A stretch of 51,806 bases of DNA, taken from Actinomycetes bacterium. Its GTDB lineage: Bacteria; Actinomycetota; Acidimicrobiia; Acidimicrobiales; Acidimicrobiaceae. Under the pieces are notes generated by a model. It was given only the letters and a program-made list of their open reading frames with translations. It was not told the origin of the DNA and did not search any database. The translations under genes were made by a program, and so were the position numbers. Positions 17,404 to 26,977 of this stretch are shown piece after piece (within the stretch, counting starts at the first letter, position 1; each line of letters begins with the position of its first letter). The stretch covers positions 1 to 51,806 of the forward strand of contig JAKCBW010000003.1 of NCBI GenBank assembly GCA_021842145.1. The letters are read 5' to 3'.

Positions 17404-18699
17404 TCAGAGTTTCTTGCTCGCCGAGAAGTACTTGTCTCGGGCCTCCTTTGCCGCGGCTTGAGTAATGTCAATGGTCCGATCCAACTGTTCCCAGTCGTGG
17501 CTCAGGCCGACAAAAATGGCCTCATACGGCCCAGGTGCTAGCGCTACTCCCCTGTTCAGCATGGCGTGAAAGAAGTAGGGGTAGACCCCTTTGGAGACGC
17601 TCGCCCTCGCCTGTTCAAAGTTTCCCACTGGAGCCAAACCGAAAAACAGGCTGAACAAGGGGCCGTGTCGCTGTGCCACGACCTCCAGGTCAACTTCTAG
17701 CATCACCTTTTCCATGCCAGCTGCGAGGTACTTGGCCCTCCCCTCAAGCATCAGATAGCTAGCCGGCTCAAGCAGACGCAAAACGGTCGATCCCGCAGCA
17801 GTCGCCACCGGATTCCCCGAGAGGGTCCCGGCTTGATAGACCGGACCAACTGGAGCGAGTACCTCCATGACATCCGATCTTCCACCGACAGCTCCAATAG
17901 GCAGACCACCACCGATTACCTTGCCAAAGGTATAAAGGTCGGCTACGACGCCAAAGTTTTCCTCTGCACCGCCAAATGCGATCCGAAACCCAGTGATTAC
18001 TTCATCGAAGATAAGTAGGGCTCCAACTCGATCACATTCCGCCCTTAGTCCGGCCAAAAAACCATCTTGCGGTGGCACCAGGCCCATATTTGCCGCCACC
18101 GGCTCGACAATTACCGCTGCGATGGTCTCGTCCAATTCCGGCACTACGTTGTAAGGAAGTACTACGGTCGATGAGGCCATTGATGCAGGAACTCCACCAG
18201 AATCCGGAACAGCCATGTTTGCCACACCCGACCCGGCGTGTACAAGGAGACCATCGGAATGGCCGTGGTAGCAGCCGTCAAATTTGACTATCTTGTCCCG
18301 CTTTGTAAAACCTCGTGCGATGCGAATAGCGGTCATCGTCGCCTCAGTTCCCGAAGAAGTTAGCCTAAGCATTTCGACACCGGCCACTCTCGAGGATATG
18401 AGCTGAGCAAGTTCTAGTTCACCTGGAGTTGGAGCGCCGTAGGATGTCCCCTTAGCGGCGGCTTCGGTAATAGCCGAGGTAACTCGGGGATCAGCGTGGC
18501 CTAGGATGATCGCCCCATATGACTGGACGTAGTCGATATATCGCTTGCCCTCCACGTCGAAAACGAACGGTCCGCTTGCCTTCTCCACGACGTAGGGTGT
18601 TCCGCCCACGGATCCAAAGGACCTCACCGGCGAATTTACGCCACCGGGCATCAGTCTGCTTGAAGCCTCGAAGAGCTCTATATTGGTCAACATTTCCAT
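17404..18699 (-). CDS. hemL: Glutamate-1-semialdehyde 2,1-aminomutase
   Basis: PLP enzyme converting glutamate-1-semialdehyde to 5-aminolevulinate, third step of the C5 tetrapyrrole route. MPGGVNSPVRSFG and the GSGTEATMTAIRIAR-like region (SSGTEATMTAIRIARG) are diagnostic, and FDEVITGFR and the PLP lysine K260 in TFGKVIGGGLPIGA are intact. 431 residues, normal length. ATG at 18699 or, two codons on, at 18693. It is the last gene of the hem cluster, with the enzyme for the preceding step (hemA) encoded at the other end. Confidence 0.97.
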   Translation of the reverse strand: MEMLTNIELFEASSRLMPGGVNSPVRSFGSVGGTPYVVEKASGPFVFDVEGKRYIDYVQSYGAIILGHADPRVTSAITEAAAKGTSYGAPTPGELELAQLISSRVAGVEMLRLTSSGTEATMTAIRIARGFTKRDKIVKFDGCYHGHSDGLLVHAGSGVANMAVPDSGGVPASMASSTVVLPYNVVPELDETIAAVIVEPVAANMGLVPPQDGFLAGLRAECDRVGALLIFDEVITGFRIAFGGAEENFGVVADLYTFGKVIGGGLPIGAVGGRSDVMEVLAPVGPVYQAGTLSGNPVATAAGSTVLRLLEPASYLMLEGRAKYLAAGMEKVMLEVDLEVVAQRHGPLFSLFFGLAPVGNFEQARASVSKGVYPYFFHAMLNRGVALAPGPYEAIFVGLSHDWEQLDRTIDITQAAAKEARDKYFSASKKL

Positions 18700-18803
18700 T
18701 CCAGGGAGTCTCGTCTCTTGCAGTAGTGGTTCAGAGCAACATCAATCCTAAGATCTGATCAAGAGCACCATGGCTTCACTAGGACCAAATCAGCTAGCCA
18801 TCC

Positions 18804-19781
18804 TCAGTTAAAATGAGTCAGCACCTCTTTAGCGAAATAACTCAAAATCAAGTCTGCACCAGCCCGTTTTATAGCAACTAGCTGCTCCACGGCGACGCTA
18901 AGTCCATCTATGTATCCCGCCTGGTCGGCCGCCTTTACCATCGCATACTCACCCGACACCTGATATGCCGCCACGGGCAAAGAGGTCCTCGCTTTAACGA
19001 GCGAGATGATATCTAGGTAGGTCAGAGCCGGCTTGACCATCAGTGCATCCGCACCCTCTGCCTCGTCGAGAAATGCCTCTAAAATCGCCTCTTTGGAACG
19101 CCGATAGTCCTGCTGATAACCTTTACGATCCCCACCGCCTTCGATCTCCACCTCTACGGCATCTCTGAAGGGACCATAAAGCGACGAAGCATATTTGACC
19201 GAATATGCCAGTATGCCAACATTGGATTTGCCGCTGTGGTCGAGTGCGCTTCTAATCTTGCCGACTTGTCCATCCATCATCCCTGATGGCGCCACAAAAT
19301 CTACCCCGGCGTCGGCCTGAGCCACGGCTACTCGCCCATAGAGGTCGAGGGTAGGGTCGTTCTCAACGCGCCCACCATTGAATACACCGCAATGCCCATG
19401 GGAGGTGTACTCGTCTAGACAAAGGTCGGCGAAGACAACTAAGTCGTCCCCGAAGCTCGCTTTAAGCTCCGAAATTGCGAGCTGGGCTATTCCGTCCTCC
19501 GCCCAAGCTTGCGATCCCAGTTCATCTTTTTGCTGCGGAATTCCAAATAGGATCACTGCCTTCACGCCGAGGGCCATCTCTTCTTCGACTTCTTTTTTCA
19601 GAGAATCGACACTGTGTTGAAATATCCCTGGGAGGGAGCGAATCTCCCTCTTTTCGCTCAGGCCCTCGCGAACAAAAAATGGAACGACAAAATCGCTGGC
19701 ATTCAAGGAGACCTCTGAAAATAGGTCTCTAATCGCCGCCGTGGTCCGGAGCCTTCGGGGTCTTTGATTGGGAAAGGTCAT
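18804..19781 (-). CDS. hemB: Delta-aminolevulinic acid dehydratase (porphobilinogen synthase)
   Basis: Condenses two 5-aminolevulinate molecules to porphobilinogen. I start it at ATG 19781, where FPNQRPRRLR begins the conserved N-terminus and AGGAG precedes the codon. A longer frame to 19883 would run 38 bp into the upstream gene. Catalytic lysines lie in AYSVKYASSLYGPFR and MVKPALTYLD (about K250). The metal region DLCLDEYTSHGHCG keeps two of the three zinc cysteines of the animal and E. coli enzymes, with Asp in the third place, a pattern common in bacteria. Confidence 0.95.
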   Translation of the reverse strand: MTFPNQRPRRLRTTAAIRDLFSEVSLNASDFVVPFFVREGLSEKREIRSLPGIFQHSVDSLKKEVEEEMALGVKAVILFGIPQQKDELGSQAWAEDGIAQLAISELKASFGDDLVVFADLCLDEYTSHGHCGVFNGGRVENDPTLDLYGRVAVAQADAGVDFVAPSGMMDGQVGKIRSALDHSGKSNVGILAYSVKYASSLYGPFRDAVEVEIEGGGDRKGYQQDYRRSKEAILEAFLDEAEGADALMVKPALTYLDIISLVKARTSLPVAAYQVSGEYAMVKAADQAGYIDGLSVAVEQLVAIKRAGADLILSYFAKEVLTHFN

Positions 19782-19845
19782 ATCTCCTAGCCTAGAGCAG
19801 ATTACAGACCGAGCTTTAACCGACCCTCGCTCTTCGTCGAAGCCA

Positions 19846-21333
19846 TCACTTTTGGATAGATTTCCACCATTCGATAGTGGCATCGCAGAGACCCGTAAGG
19901 TCGAATCTAATGGCCTCGAAGGTCACGTCGATTCCCAGAGAGCGTGCGGCATCCGAGGTGATTGGTCCGATCGAACCGACAGCTTTAGGTAGAGCGTCCC
20001 TTCCAAAACGGTCTATAAATCCCTTTACGCTGGATCCGGAGGTAAAGGTCACTAGGTGCGCCGTGCTAATCTGTTCCAAATCGAATTCACCTGCTGCTGA
20101 GACTGTCTGGTATGCCTCTACGACATCGACCTGCCAGCCCTTCTCCGAAAGCCCTGCGGTAACTACTTCCCTCGCCACCTTTGCCCTAGGGAAAAGCACC
20201 CTCCCTGGACCTAGTGGGAACTCACCAACCAAAGCCTCGCCCACCGATCTACTCGGGATGAGATCTACCCCGATCGCATGCGAGCGAACTTCCGATTCCG
20301 TAGCCGGTCCAACCGTAGCTATCTTTATACCCGCCAGCTTCCTTAGGTCAGGAATGCGTTGTAGGAACCTGGCTGCGGCGTTTTGGGAGGTGAAAACGAC
20401 CCAATCGTATTTGGAAAGAGACCTGATCGCGTCGTCCATGGCCAACCCATCGTCCGACGGAGGGGCGATCTCGATTGATGCCGCCCGTATGACGCTCGCG
20501 CCAAGCTGAGAAAATCGTCTCTCTGCTTCGCTCTGCGAACTCCCCTCGGCACGGGTAACGACGACCCTCAGTCCGGCAAGAGGACGGGGTTCGAACCAAT
20601 TCAGATCGAGGGTATTGACCCACCCGATAATGATTACCGCCGGCGAGACCACCTTTGCCTCCCCTAGCTCGTCGAGGGTCACCGACACTTTTACCTGGTC
20701 AGACCTTGTCCCCCAAGTTATAGCACTCACCGGGGTTTTGGGATCCATACCAGCTTCGATCAAACCGGAAGATATTTCCTTTCGGTGTGCTACCCCCATG
20801 AGAAAGATCAGGGTACCGCCGAGGTTGGCCAGCGACTGCCAATCGAATGCCAGCGGCCCGGCGTCTTTCGAATGCCCAGCTAGCACCGTGAACGAACTTG
20901 CAATCCCCCTATGGGTAACCGGAATACCTCCGTAGGTCGGTACGGCGACAGCTGATGTAACCCCCGGAACGACTTCGAAGCGAATCCCCTCAGCGATGAG
21001 TGCCAGAGCTTCCTCGCCGCCCCTTCCGAAAACGAATGGATCGCCACCTTTAAGTCGGACCACCTTTTGATGCCTCTTCGCAGCACTGATCAAGACTTCG
21101 GTCACTTTTTCCTGTGACATCGGCCTCGACGGCCTCTTACCTACGTCGATCAGTTCAGCGTCTCCTCGACACATTCTCAATATGGACTCTTCGACCAGGT
21201 AGTCATAGACCACTGCATCAGCGCTTCGGATAAGTTCCGCTGCCCGCAGCGTCAACAGGTCGGGATCTCCCGGACCCGCTCCAACCAGGAATACGGTAGC
21301 TCGCTTTTCGGTGCTTGGTCTCTCATTCTCCAC
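19846..21333 (-). CDS. cobA-hemD: Fused uroporphyrinogen-III C-methyltransferase / uroporphyrinogen-III synthase
   Basis: Bifunctional 495-residue protein. Residues about 10-250 are the SAM-dependent methyltransferase: [35 protein letters not shown] and [22 protein letters not shown]. Residues about 253-490 are the HemD synthase, starting [11 protein letters not shown] with a VVFTSQNAA motif. The synthase half closes the tetrapyrrole ring; the methyltransferase half diverts uroporphyrinogen III to precorrin-2 for siroheme or cobalamin. The same fusion is known in actinobacteria and firmicutes. It precedes hemB by 64 nt. A 656-nt non-coding stretch separates it from hemC. Confidence 0.95.
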   Translation of the reverse strand: MENERPSTEKRATVFLVGAGPGDPDLLTLRAAELIRSADAVVYDYLVEESILRMCRGDAELIDVGKRPSRPMSQEKVTEVLISAAKRHQKVVRLKGGDPFVFGRGGEEALALIAEGIRFEVVPGVTSAVAVPTYGGIPVTHRGIASSFTVLAGHSKDAGPLAFDWQSLANLGGTLIFLMGVAHRKEISSGLIEAGMDPKTPVSAITWGTRSDQVKVSVTLDELGEAKVVSPAVIIIGWVNTLDLNWFEPRPLAGLRVVVTRAEGSSQSEAERRFSQLGASVIRAASIEIAPPSDDGLAMDDAIRSLSKYDWVVFTSQNAAARFLQRIPDLRKLAGIKIATVGPATESEVRSHAIGVDLIPSRSVGEALVGEFPLGPGRVLFPRAKVAREVVTAGLSEKGWQVDVVEAYQTVSAAGEFDLEQISTAHLVTFTSGSSVKGFIDRFGRDALPKAVGSIGPITSDAARSLGIDVTFEAIRFDLTGLCDATIEWWKSIQK

Positions 21334-21989
21334 CCACCCAAGGCTAGGCGGTACCGACAGCTACGGGTTTAGCTTCCAACCGCGAATAACAGAGGGTAAC
21401 GCCTGCGACTTACTAGCTAAGTGGCCAACTTGGTGGTCGACGCTGGGCGACACGGCCCCCTTGGGGTCCAAGCAGGGATAGCGGCGATCTTTGCATTGTG
21501 GTCTTTCAGGACCCACTGCCTCGTGAGATCTTTCCAGAGGTTGCTCGGGGTGGCCTAATCGTGGGCCATTTGTGGTCTATTTAGATTCTGACCAGCAAAT
21601 TTCAGCAGCTCAACAATCCATCACGGCGCCTGATGACGAAAGGATCATCTATCGCCAGACGCTCCAAGATACGACTCCAGTTGGTAGCGAGCGAGACTAT
21701 TATCGACGCCAAAGACCATCCGAGTTGCGCCTTCCGACCCCCAGAAACAGCTCCCTATTAGGTATTAGATGCATGTCCCGAATGTGCCCGCCTTGGTATC
21801 AAGTCAGGTTCGGGCGATCCCTCTTTGAAGCCGAGGGGAAACCTCCATCGAATCTTGCTGATCGACGATGAATGCACCTTTCGGCCAGTGGCAAGGAGGA
21901 ATGGGACGGAGAAACAGACGATCGGCTCACCGCTTGGTCACCAGGCAAGGAGTTTATTGGGCCGCCGAAGAATCAAAATCCACCTCAAA
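21334..21989. other. Non-coding gap inside the hem cluster
   Basis: No minus-strand reading frame of useful length interrupts this 656-bp gap between hemC and cobA-hemD. Short plus-strand frames here match no family I recognise. I looked for a cobalamin riboswitch (B12-box) upstream of cobA-hemD and saw none, and no tRNA. Bases near 21837-21867 (GGGGAAACCTCC then ATCGAATCTTGCTGATC) resemble bases near 24287-24313 in the gap upstream of hemA. Confidence 0.5.
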
Positions 21990-22868
21990 TCACCCGAGAA
22001 GGTGGAGTGCACCCTGCTCTAGAAGGTTATTACCAACTTCCAATCCCAAAATTTCTGGGTCATCTCCGCTTCCAGATGCCTCGATGGTCGTCTCGCCAGA
22101 AGGGCTCGCCACGATACCGTAAAGGCTGAGTTTTCCTTCAACTTGACTAGCGTACGCTCCTACGGGTATCGAGCATCCACTCCCCAATTGGGCGAGTAAG
22201 GCCCTTTCAGCGGTGACAGCGGCGAAGGCACCAGCATCACACTTTGCCGCCAACCAACCAACCAGTTCGATGTCAGTCGATCGGCACTCGACTGCAAGAG
22301 CTCCCTGGCCGACCTGTGGGCAAAGCTCTTCTGGTTCAAAAACGTACGAAATCATTTCCGAGAGACCGAGGCGATCCAATGCCGCCTTGGCCACGACGAT
22401 GGCGTCCAGGCCCCGCCCCTTCTCCAGGCGAGTCTGTATATTTCCCCTAATGTCTACGAATGCGAGGTCAGGCCGGAGCCTTCGCAACATTGCTTGACGC
22501 CTTGGAGCCGAGGTACCCACCCGCGCCCCCTTGGGCAAACTAGGGAACATGGTGCCTACGAGGGCGTCACGTGGATCGGATCTCTCAAAGATCGCAGCGA
22601 GCACCAACGAGTCCAACTGCTGTGTCGGAAGGTCTTTTGCAGAGTGGACCGCCAAGTCCGCAAAGCCATCGAGAACCGCCTGCTGGACTTCCTTCACGAA
22701 AACACCCTGCCCAGATAGGGCCTTGAGCGATAGAGTTAGGTCCGCGTCAGCCTTGGTCTTCACCTTCACAAGTTCGTAAGGGTGCCCAAGCACTCTGCCA
22801 CAATACTCCGCCTGCCATAGGGCCAAATCTGAGGCCCTCGTCGCAATACGAATAACCCTCTCTGTCAT
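21990..22868 (-). CDS. hemC: Hydroxymethylbilane synthase (porphobilinogen deaminase)
   Basis: Polymerises four porphobilinogens to hydroxymethylbilane. Expected landmarks are RIATRASDLALWQA, VHSAKDLP (catalytic Asp), VGTSAPRRQAMLRR, RGNIQTRL, and the dipyrromethane-cofactor Cys232 in GSGCSIPVGAYA. 292 residues, slightly short at the C-terminus but complete. ATG start at 22868 shares an ATGA overlap with the hemA stop, so the two are translationally coupled. Confidence 0.97.
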   Translation of the reverse strand: MTERVIRIATRASDLALWQAEYCGRVLGHPYELVKVKTKADADLTLSLKALSGQGVFVKEVQQAVLDGFADLAVHSAKDLPTQQLDSLVLAAIFERSDPRDALVGTMFPSLPKGARVGTSAPRRQAMLRRLRPDLAFVDIRGNIQTRLEKGRGLDAIVVAKAALDRLGLSEMISYVFEPEELCPQVGQGALAVECRSTDIELVGWLAAKCDAGAFAAVTAERALLAQLGSGCSIPVGAYASQVEGKLSLYGIVASPSGETTIEASGSGDDPEILGLEVGNNLLEQGALHLLG

Positions 22869-24130
22869 AGGTCAAACATCAACCTGACATCCTCCAGTAG
22901 CCGTCCTAGCTCGGAGGATGCAGCCTGTCGCCGCAACTGAGAAGTAGGCTGGTGGAGTATCTTTGCGACGATCTGGTGGGTAAGCGCTTCGACAGCCGCC
23001 CTTTCTTTGTCCCCTAAGTTCACAAACTTTGGGGCGAATTTGGCTAGCTCTTCTAGGCGAATATTTTCCGCACTACGGTACAGGGCCTCTATTACCGGGT
23101 CCAGATTTCGTGAAGCACCTATCATTTCAAATTCTTGCAGGGCGACCTCAATTAGGTCTTCAACGTCCTTCACCGATCCGGTACGTTTTTTCGCCTCTAC
23201 ATCGAGTAAGGCATTTACCGCCTCTAGGGTCACTAACTCCAAATTCGAATACTCCGAAGCTCCCGGGTGGACATTGCGCGGGACTCCAAGATCCAACAGA
23301 ATTAGCCTGGATGTTCCTCTTGCCGCACTCAACACCTCAAGCTCCTCCGAATCCAGCAGAAACTCACTCGCCGAGGTAGCAAATACAACAGCGTCAACCG
23401 TCGACATCAGCGACCGGACCATGTCGAAACTCGCCGGACTGACCGATCCTCCAAGCCCCTTGGCGATTACCTCCGCCGACTGAAAGGATTTAGAGCTGAT
23501 CCAAAGCCTTCGAAATCTCTCCGAAGCGACTTCAGCTATTTCCGACCCAACCGCACCCGCGCCCAGCAGGGCGACCGTGGCGTTTGCGGGATCGGACTCG
23601 ATGCGAGACTCTAATACCTTTACCGAGGCAGTAGCGAGCGAAGTAGCTCCCCTAGATATCGCCGTCTTTGACCTTGCATCTTTACCAACTTCCAGGGCCG
23701 ACTGGAACAGTCGGTTTAGTATCTTGCCAATTACTTTGGCCTGGCGAGCTTCGTCCAGTGCTGACTTGAGCTGTCCCAACACTTCGGTCTCGCCAAGGAT
23801 CCTCGACTCGATTCCAGATGAGACCCTATAAAGATGCTCAGCCACACCTCGGCCGTAAAAGACCTTCCCCACCTGGGAGATCTCCGTTCGTCTGGCCGAA
23901 GTAACAGTGGACAGTAACTCTACTATCCTCTCCACCCCGTGGTGGAACTCGGAGACATCGGCGTAGACCTCAGTCCGATAGCAGGTCGAAACGACTACCG
24001 CTTCCGAGACAACGTCCTCCTGCGCCAAAACTTTGTAGAGCTGCTCAGTGGCGGCCGCCCCCATCGCGAAACGGTCAAACTCCGGAGTCGAAACGTCGCT
24101 TTCACAGATACTCACCGCCGCTAATGGCAA
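22865..24130 (-). CDS. hemA: Glutamyl-tRNA reductase
   Basis: First committed enzyme of C5 tetrapyrrole synthesis, reducing glutamyl-tRNA to glutamate-1-semialdehyde. The catalytic Cys50 lies in STCYRTEVYA; most family members read STCNRTE, so the Asn after the Cys is Tyr here. SSGIESRILGETEVLGQLK, the NADPH-binding VALLGAGAVGSEIA and DLGVPRNVHP follow, then the C-terminal helical dimerisation domain. 421 residues. The start is TTG at 24130; an in-frame stop lies two codons upstream. It heads the cluster. Confidence 0.95.
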   Translation of the reverse strand: MPLAAVSICESDVSTPEFDRFAMGAAATEQLYKVLAQEDVVSEAVVVSTCYRTEVYADVSEFHHGVERIVELLSTVTSARRTEISQVGKVFYGRGVAEHLYRVSSGIESRILGETEVLGQLKSALDEARQAKVIGKILNRLFQSALEVGKDARSKTAISRGATSLATASVKVLESRIESDPANATVALLGAGAVGSEIAEVASERFRRLWISSKSFQSAEVIAKGLGGSVSPASFDMVRSLMSTVDAVVFATSASEFLLDSEELEVLSAARGTSRLILLDLGVPRNVHPGASEYSNLELVTLEAVNALLDVEAKKRTGSVKDVEDLIEVALQEFEMIGASRNLDPVIEALYRSAENIRLEELAKFAPKFVNLGDKERAAVEALTHQIVAKILHQPTSQLRRQAASSELGRLLEDVRLMFDL

Positions 24131-24652
24131 AACTCAAACCTACCTAGGTTCTGAAACATTCTCGAACAATTCACTTTACTTACAGGGTACCCCGAGGCGT
24201 TAAAAAACCGCTAAGGCACCAGAGGGCCAGCACAAAAAACTGGGCCTATTACAACCTTTTGGCCACAGATTCGTCGATCCTGTGGAAACCTCCCTCCAAC
24301 CTAGCCGATGGTGAAATTTATCTAAAAGACACAGTCCGGTTCGAGGGCCCAGCGGAAAGAAGGCCCACGCTTCGACCTTGGTTGGAGGCATTCGAAGAAT
24401 CTCTTTCTGATTCAGCTGGGCGAGGAGTGTGTTTTGAGTGCAAAAAGGGCGAAATTCGGCCCGTCGCTTAGTGCATAGCGAGAGCTGGCCTGTTCATGGC
24501 TAGAGAAATATCCTTTGGCTCGTCCTTGTGCACTCCAAGGGAAAACACACATCGCCAATGGAATCAATTAAAGGCAGTGGTCATCGAGTTCATCGGAAGG
24601 TTCTTTCGAAGAACCCATAGCCAAGTCACCGACCTCTTTTTAGCCTCGCTGC
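24131..24652. other. Non-coding region between proC and hemA with a 7-bp stem-loop
   Basis: No convincing gene in these 522 bases. A perfect hairpin, GGTTCTT / AAGAACC with loop TCG, lies at 24599-24615, 37 bp beyond the proC stop, and may help end that transcript, though no U-tract follows on the minus strand. A second dyad pairs CCACAG (24263-24268) with CTGTGG near 24285. The hemA promoter should be near 24131-24200. Confidence 0.45.
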
Positions 24653-25465
24653 CTACTTACCAAGTTCCTTGGATCTCTCGTAAGCCGCAAAGACCGCGTT
24701 TGCTATCGTCGCCTTGAGGGCTCCTCGGTCAAATTCAGCAATTCCCCTCGCGGTTGTGCCGCCCGGCGATGTCACTTCTAGCCGAAGAATACGAGGATCC
24801 CTTCCATCCTCTAACGCCAACTGTCCCGAACCCACAGTGGTCAAAATTGCGAGTTTCCTGGCTAAATCGAGTGGTAGGCCGAGGGAGACACCGGCCTCTT
24901 CTAGGGCCTCTATGAAATACATGAAGTACGCTGGGCCGGATCCAGACATTGCGGTAACCGCATCCATTTGATATTCAGGTACCCTAACGGTCATCGCCAC
25001 GGCTGAAAATAGCGCCTCGGCCCTAGCCATAACCTCCTCGTCTGCACCCTTTCCAGCGGCGATGGCAACCACACCCTTGCCAACGGCTACCGCAGTATTT
25101 GGCATAGTTCTGACGATGGTAAAGCTCGGCGCCCAACTTGAAAGATGAGCAGTATCGATCCCGGCGGCGATCGATACTAGGACGGGCGGAATTGCAGTTT
25201 TACCCGAGGGGGAGTTTACCAAGATCTCCAGTTCACTTACTGCCGAGGGTGCATCCTTTGGCTTTACCGCTAACACGAATGTGTTAGCGGTTTCCGGTGA
25301 TGCAGATACACTCACGCCAGGAAAGCGATCGACGATGGTCTTTCTAGCGGGCTCAAACTTTTCTGAAACATGTATTGACCTGCCTTGTGAGCCGGGGCCT
25401 TCAACAATTCCAGACAAGATGGCGCTCGCCATCTTGCCTCCGCCGACGAAACACAGATCAAACAT
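24653..25465 (-). CDS. proC: Pyrroline-5-carboxylate reductase
   Basis: Last step of proline synthesis, NAD(P)H-dependent reduction of pyrroline-5-carboxylate. The N-terminal Rossmann motif is FVGGGKMASAILSGI; VLAVKPKD, RTMPNTAVAVGKGVVAI, TAMSGSGPAYFMYFIEAL and TSPGGTTARGI are family signatures. 270 residues, normal. ATG at 25465 has no Shine-Dalgarno sequence; TATTAT lies 7 nt upstream, consistent with a leaderless mRNA. Confidence 0.96.
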   Translation of the reverse strand: MFDLCFVGGGKMASAILSGIVEGPGSQGRSIHVSEKFEPARKTIVDRFPGVSVSASPETANTFVLAVKPKDAPSAVSELEILVNSPSGKTAIPPVLVSIAAGIDTAHLSSWAPSFTIVRTMPNTAVAVGKGVVAIAAGKGADEEVMARAEALFSAVAMTVRVPEYQMDAVTAMSGSGPAYFMYFIEALEEAGVSLGLPLDLARKLAILTTVGSGQLALEDGRDPRILRLEVTSPGGTTARGIAEFDRGALKATIANAVFAAYERSKELGK

Positions 25466-25472
25466 ACAACAG

Positions 25473-25478
25473 ATAATA
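25473..25478 (-). promoter_or_regulatory. -10 hexamer for leaderless proC transcript
   Basis: Minus-strand TATTAT matches the -10 consensus at five of six positions and is separated from the proC ATG by the 7 nt CTGTTGT. That places transcription initiation at or next to the start codon. No Shine-Dalgarno sequence is present. Confidence 0.55.
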
Positions 25479-25634
25479 AGCAGGTTTGAACGGATGTTGA
25501 CCCAATAATTAACCAGTAATTAGCTGACAATCCAATCCGATCGAGCATACAAAAATAGGAAACGCGGACATAACCCTATCCTTCCCAAACATTACCGTTA
25601 GCCCGGCAGTACAGTGAAACCTGCTGGATCGGTA

Positions 25635-26873
25635 CTAGCTACAACTAAGTAGTTCTCGGGCAAGTAAAGATCTGGAAATAGAACTCATCTGTCGAGCGGC
25701 GTACGACCAGGTATAACCGAATGACTTCTCCACCGCCGCCTTTGACATGGCTTTCATCTGCTCCGGATGCGACAGCAACTTGCCCGCCTCCTCGGCAAAC
25801 TTTTCTGGGGACCGTTCAGAAACCAATATCCCGGTCATCCCTCCATCTATCACGGAGGTGAGCCCGCCGACATCCGAAGCAATAGTTACCAGTCCGCACG
25901 AAGCGGCCTCAAGAGCGACAAGGCCAAATGACTCAGTTCTGGAGGTAATGAAGCATAAATCCGCTGCTCGATAGTAGCTGGAAATCGTCTCGTGGGGTTG
26001 TGGTGAGATCAGGTGCAAGCGCTCCTGAACGCCGTAGGACTCAGCAAGCTTCTTTACCAGATTCAGCTCTTCAGACCCGTCGATTCCGGACGGCCCACCT
26101 ATCATGACCATCTCTACATCGAACTCCCTCGCCAGGATTCCAAGCGCAGCTACTGCCATGGAAGGTGCTTTTAGGGGTTGAATCCTGCCGATCCAAAGGA
26201 GGAGCTTCTTATTCTGGTCGAGCCCAAGGGCTTGGCGAGCCATAGCCTTTGCGCCTGGGGCAAAAAATGCATGGTCGACTCCAGGCGTGACCACCTCAAC
26301 CCTCTCAGCCGAGATGCCATAAAGGTCAACAAGCTGGATCATTTCCTGAGCGCACGAAACTAGCACCGCATCTGAGCATCCCATTATTTCAAGTTCTTTT
26401 TTGACCCTAAAATCCTCGTCGTAACCATCATCCGGTCTCGTCCGGCCGAAGGACTTTACTCGCTCCAATGTATGGAAAGTCGTCAACATTGGGACGTCCA
26501 GTTCGTGTTTGATTGTGTGCCCAGCAATCCCGGATAGCCAATAGTTCGAATGAATCAGATCCGGCACAAATGAACTGGAATCGAGCATCAAGCTAAGAAC
26601 TTCATCCCGGAAATCGTCGACGTGGTCCAAAAGTTCCTCTTTTTCTAGATGACGAAGGGGACCAGCTGGAACGTTGTGAACGACAAAACCGGGTTCAACG
26701 ACAATTTTCGAGGGATCATTTGCCGAGGTTGATCTGGTATAGACGTCACAATCTGCCCCAGATCGAACTAGGGCCGATGCCAAACGTTTTACGTATACGT
26801 TCATTCCACCACCATCGCCAACGCCGGGTTGAGCCAACGGCGAAGTATGGTAGGACAGAACAGCAAAACGCAT
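25635..26873 (-). CDS. mshA: MshA-like D-inositol-3-phosphate glycosyltransferase
   Basis: Family GT4 glycosyltransferase of the MshA type, which starts mycothiol synthesis by adding GlcNAc to inositol-3-phosphate. Diagnostic segments are SYHTSPLAQPGVGDGGGMNV, HSNYWLSG, TPGVDHAFFAPG, WIGRIQPLKAP and ITSRTESFGLVALEA (nucleotide-sugar EX7E region). I place the start at ATG 26873, preceded by GGAGG at 9 nt; a longer frame reaches 26900. The protein is then 412 residues. The GDGGGMNVYV loop and QPLKAP favour MshA over sucrose-phosphate synthase-like relatives. No other mycothiol gene is in view. Confidence 0.85.
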   Translation of the reverse strand: MRFAVLSYHTSPLAQPGVGDGGGMNVYVKRLASALVRSGADCDVYTRSTSANDPSKIVVEPGFVVHNVPAGPLRHLEKEELLDHVDDFRDEVLSLMLDSSSFVPDLIHSNYWLSGIAGHTIKHELDVPMLTTFHTLERVKSFGRTRPDDGYDEDFRVKKELEIMGCSDAVLVSCAQEMIQLVDLYGISAERVEVVTPGVDHAFFAPGAKAMARQALGLDQNKKLLLWIGRIQPLKAPSMAVAALGILAREFDVEMVMIGGPSGIDGSEELNLVKKLAESYGVQERLHLISPQPHETISSYYRAADLCFITSRTESFGLVALEAASCGLVTIASDVGGLTSVIDGGMTGILVSERSPEKFAEEAGKLLSHPEQMKAMSKAAVEKSFGYTWSYAARQMSSISRSLLARELLSCS

Positions 26874-26977
26874 CGAGAACAACCTCCGACTAGCAAGCAA
26901 GACCGACGCAAGGTCGTCAGCCGAACAGCGCCATGTTTTTCAACCCATGAGCCGGGCCGTAGATTCCGAGAAGGTCC

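Noticed and set aside
21334-21600. Cobalamin riboswitch upstream of cobA-hemD
   Set aside because: No B12-box or matching core was found when reading the minus strand of the gap.
21572-21871. 99-residue plus-strand frame in the hem gap
   Set aside because: Polar, low-similarity frame with no start signals. Only the shared KPPSNLAD segment is of note and is reported as DNA similarity.
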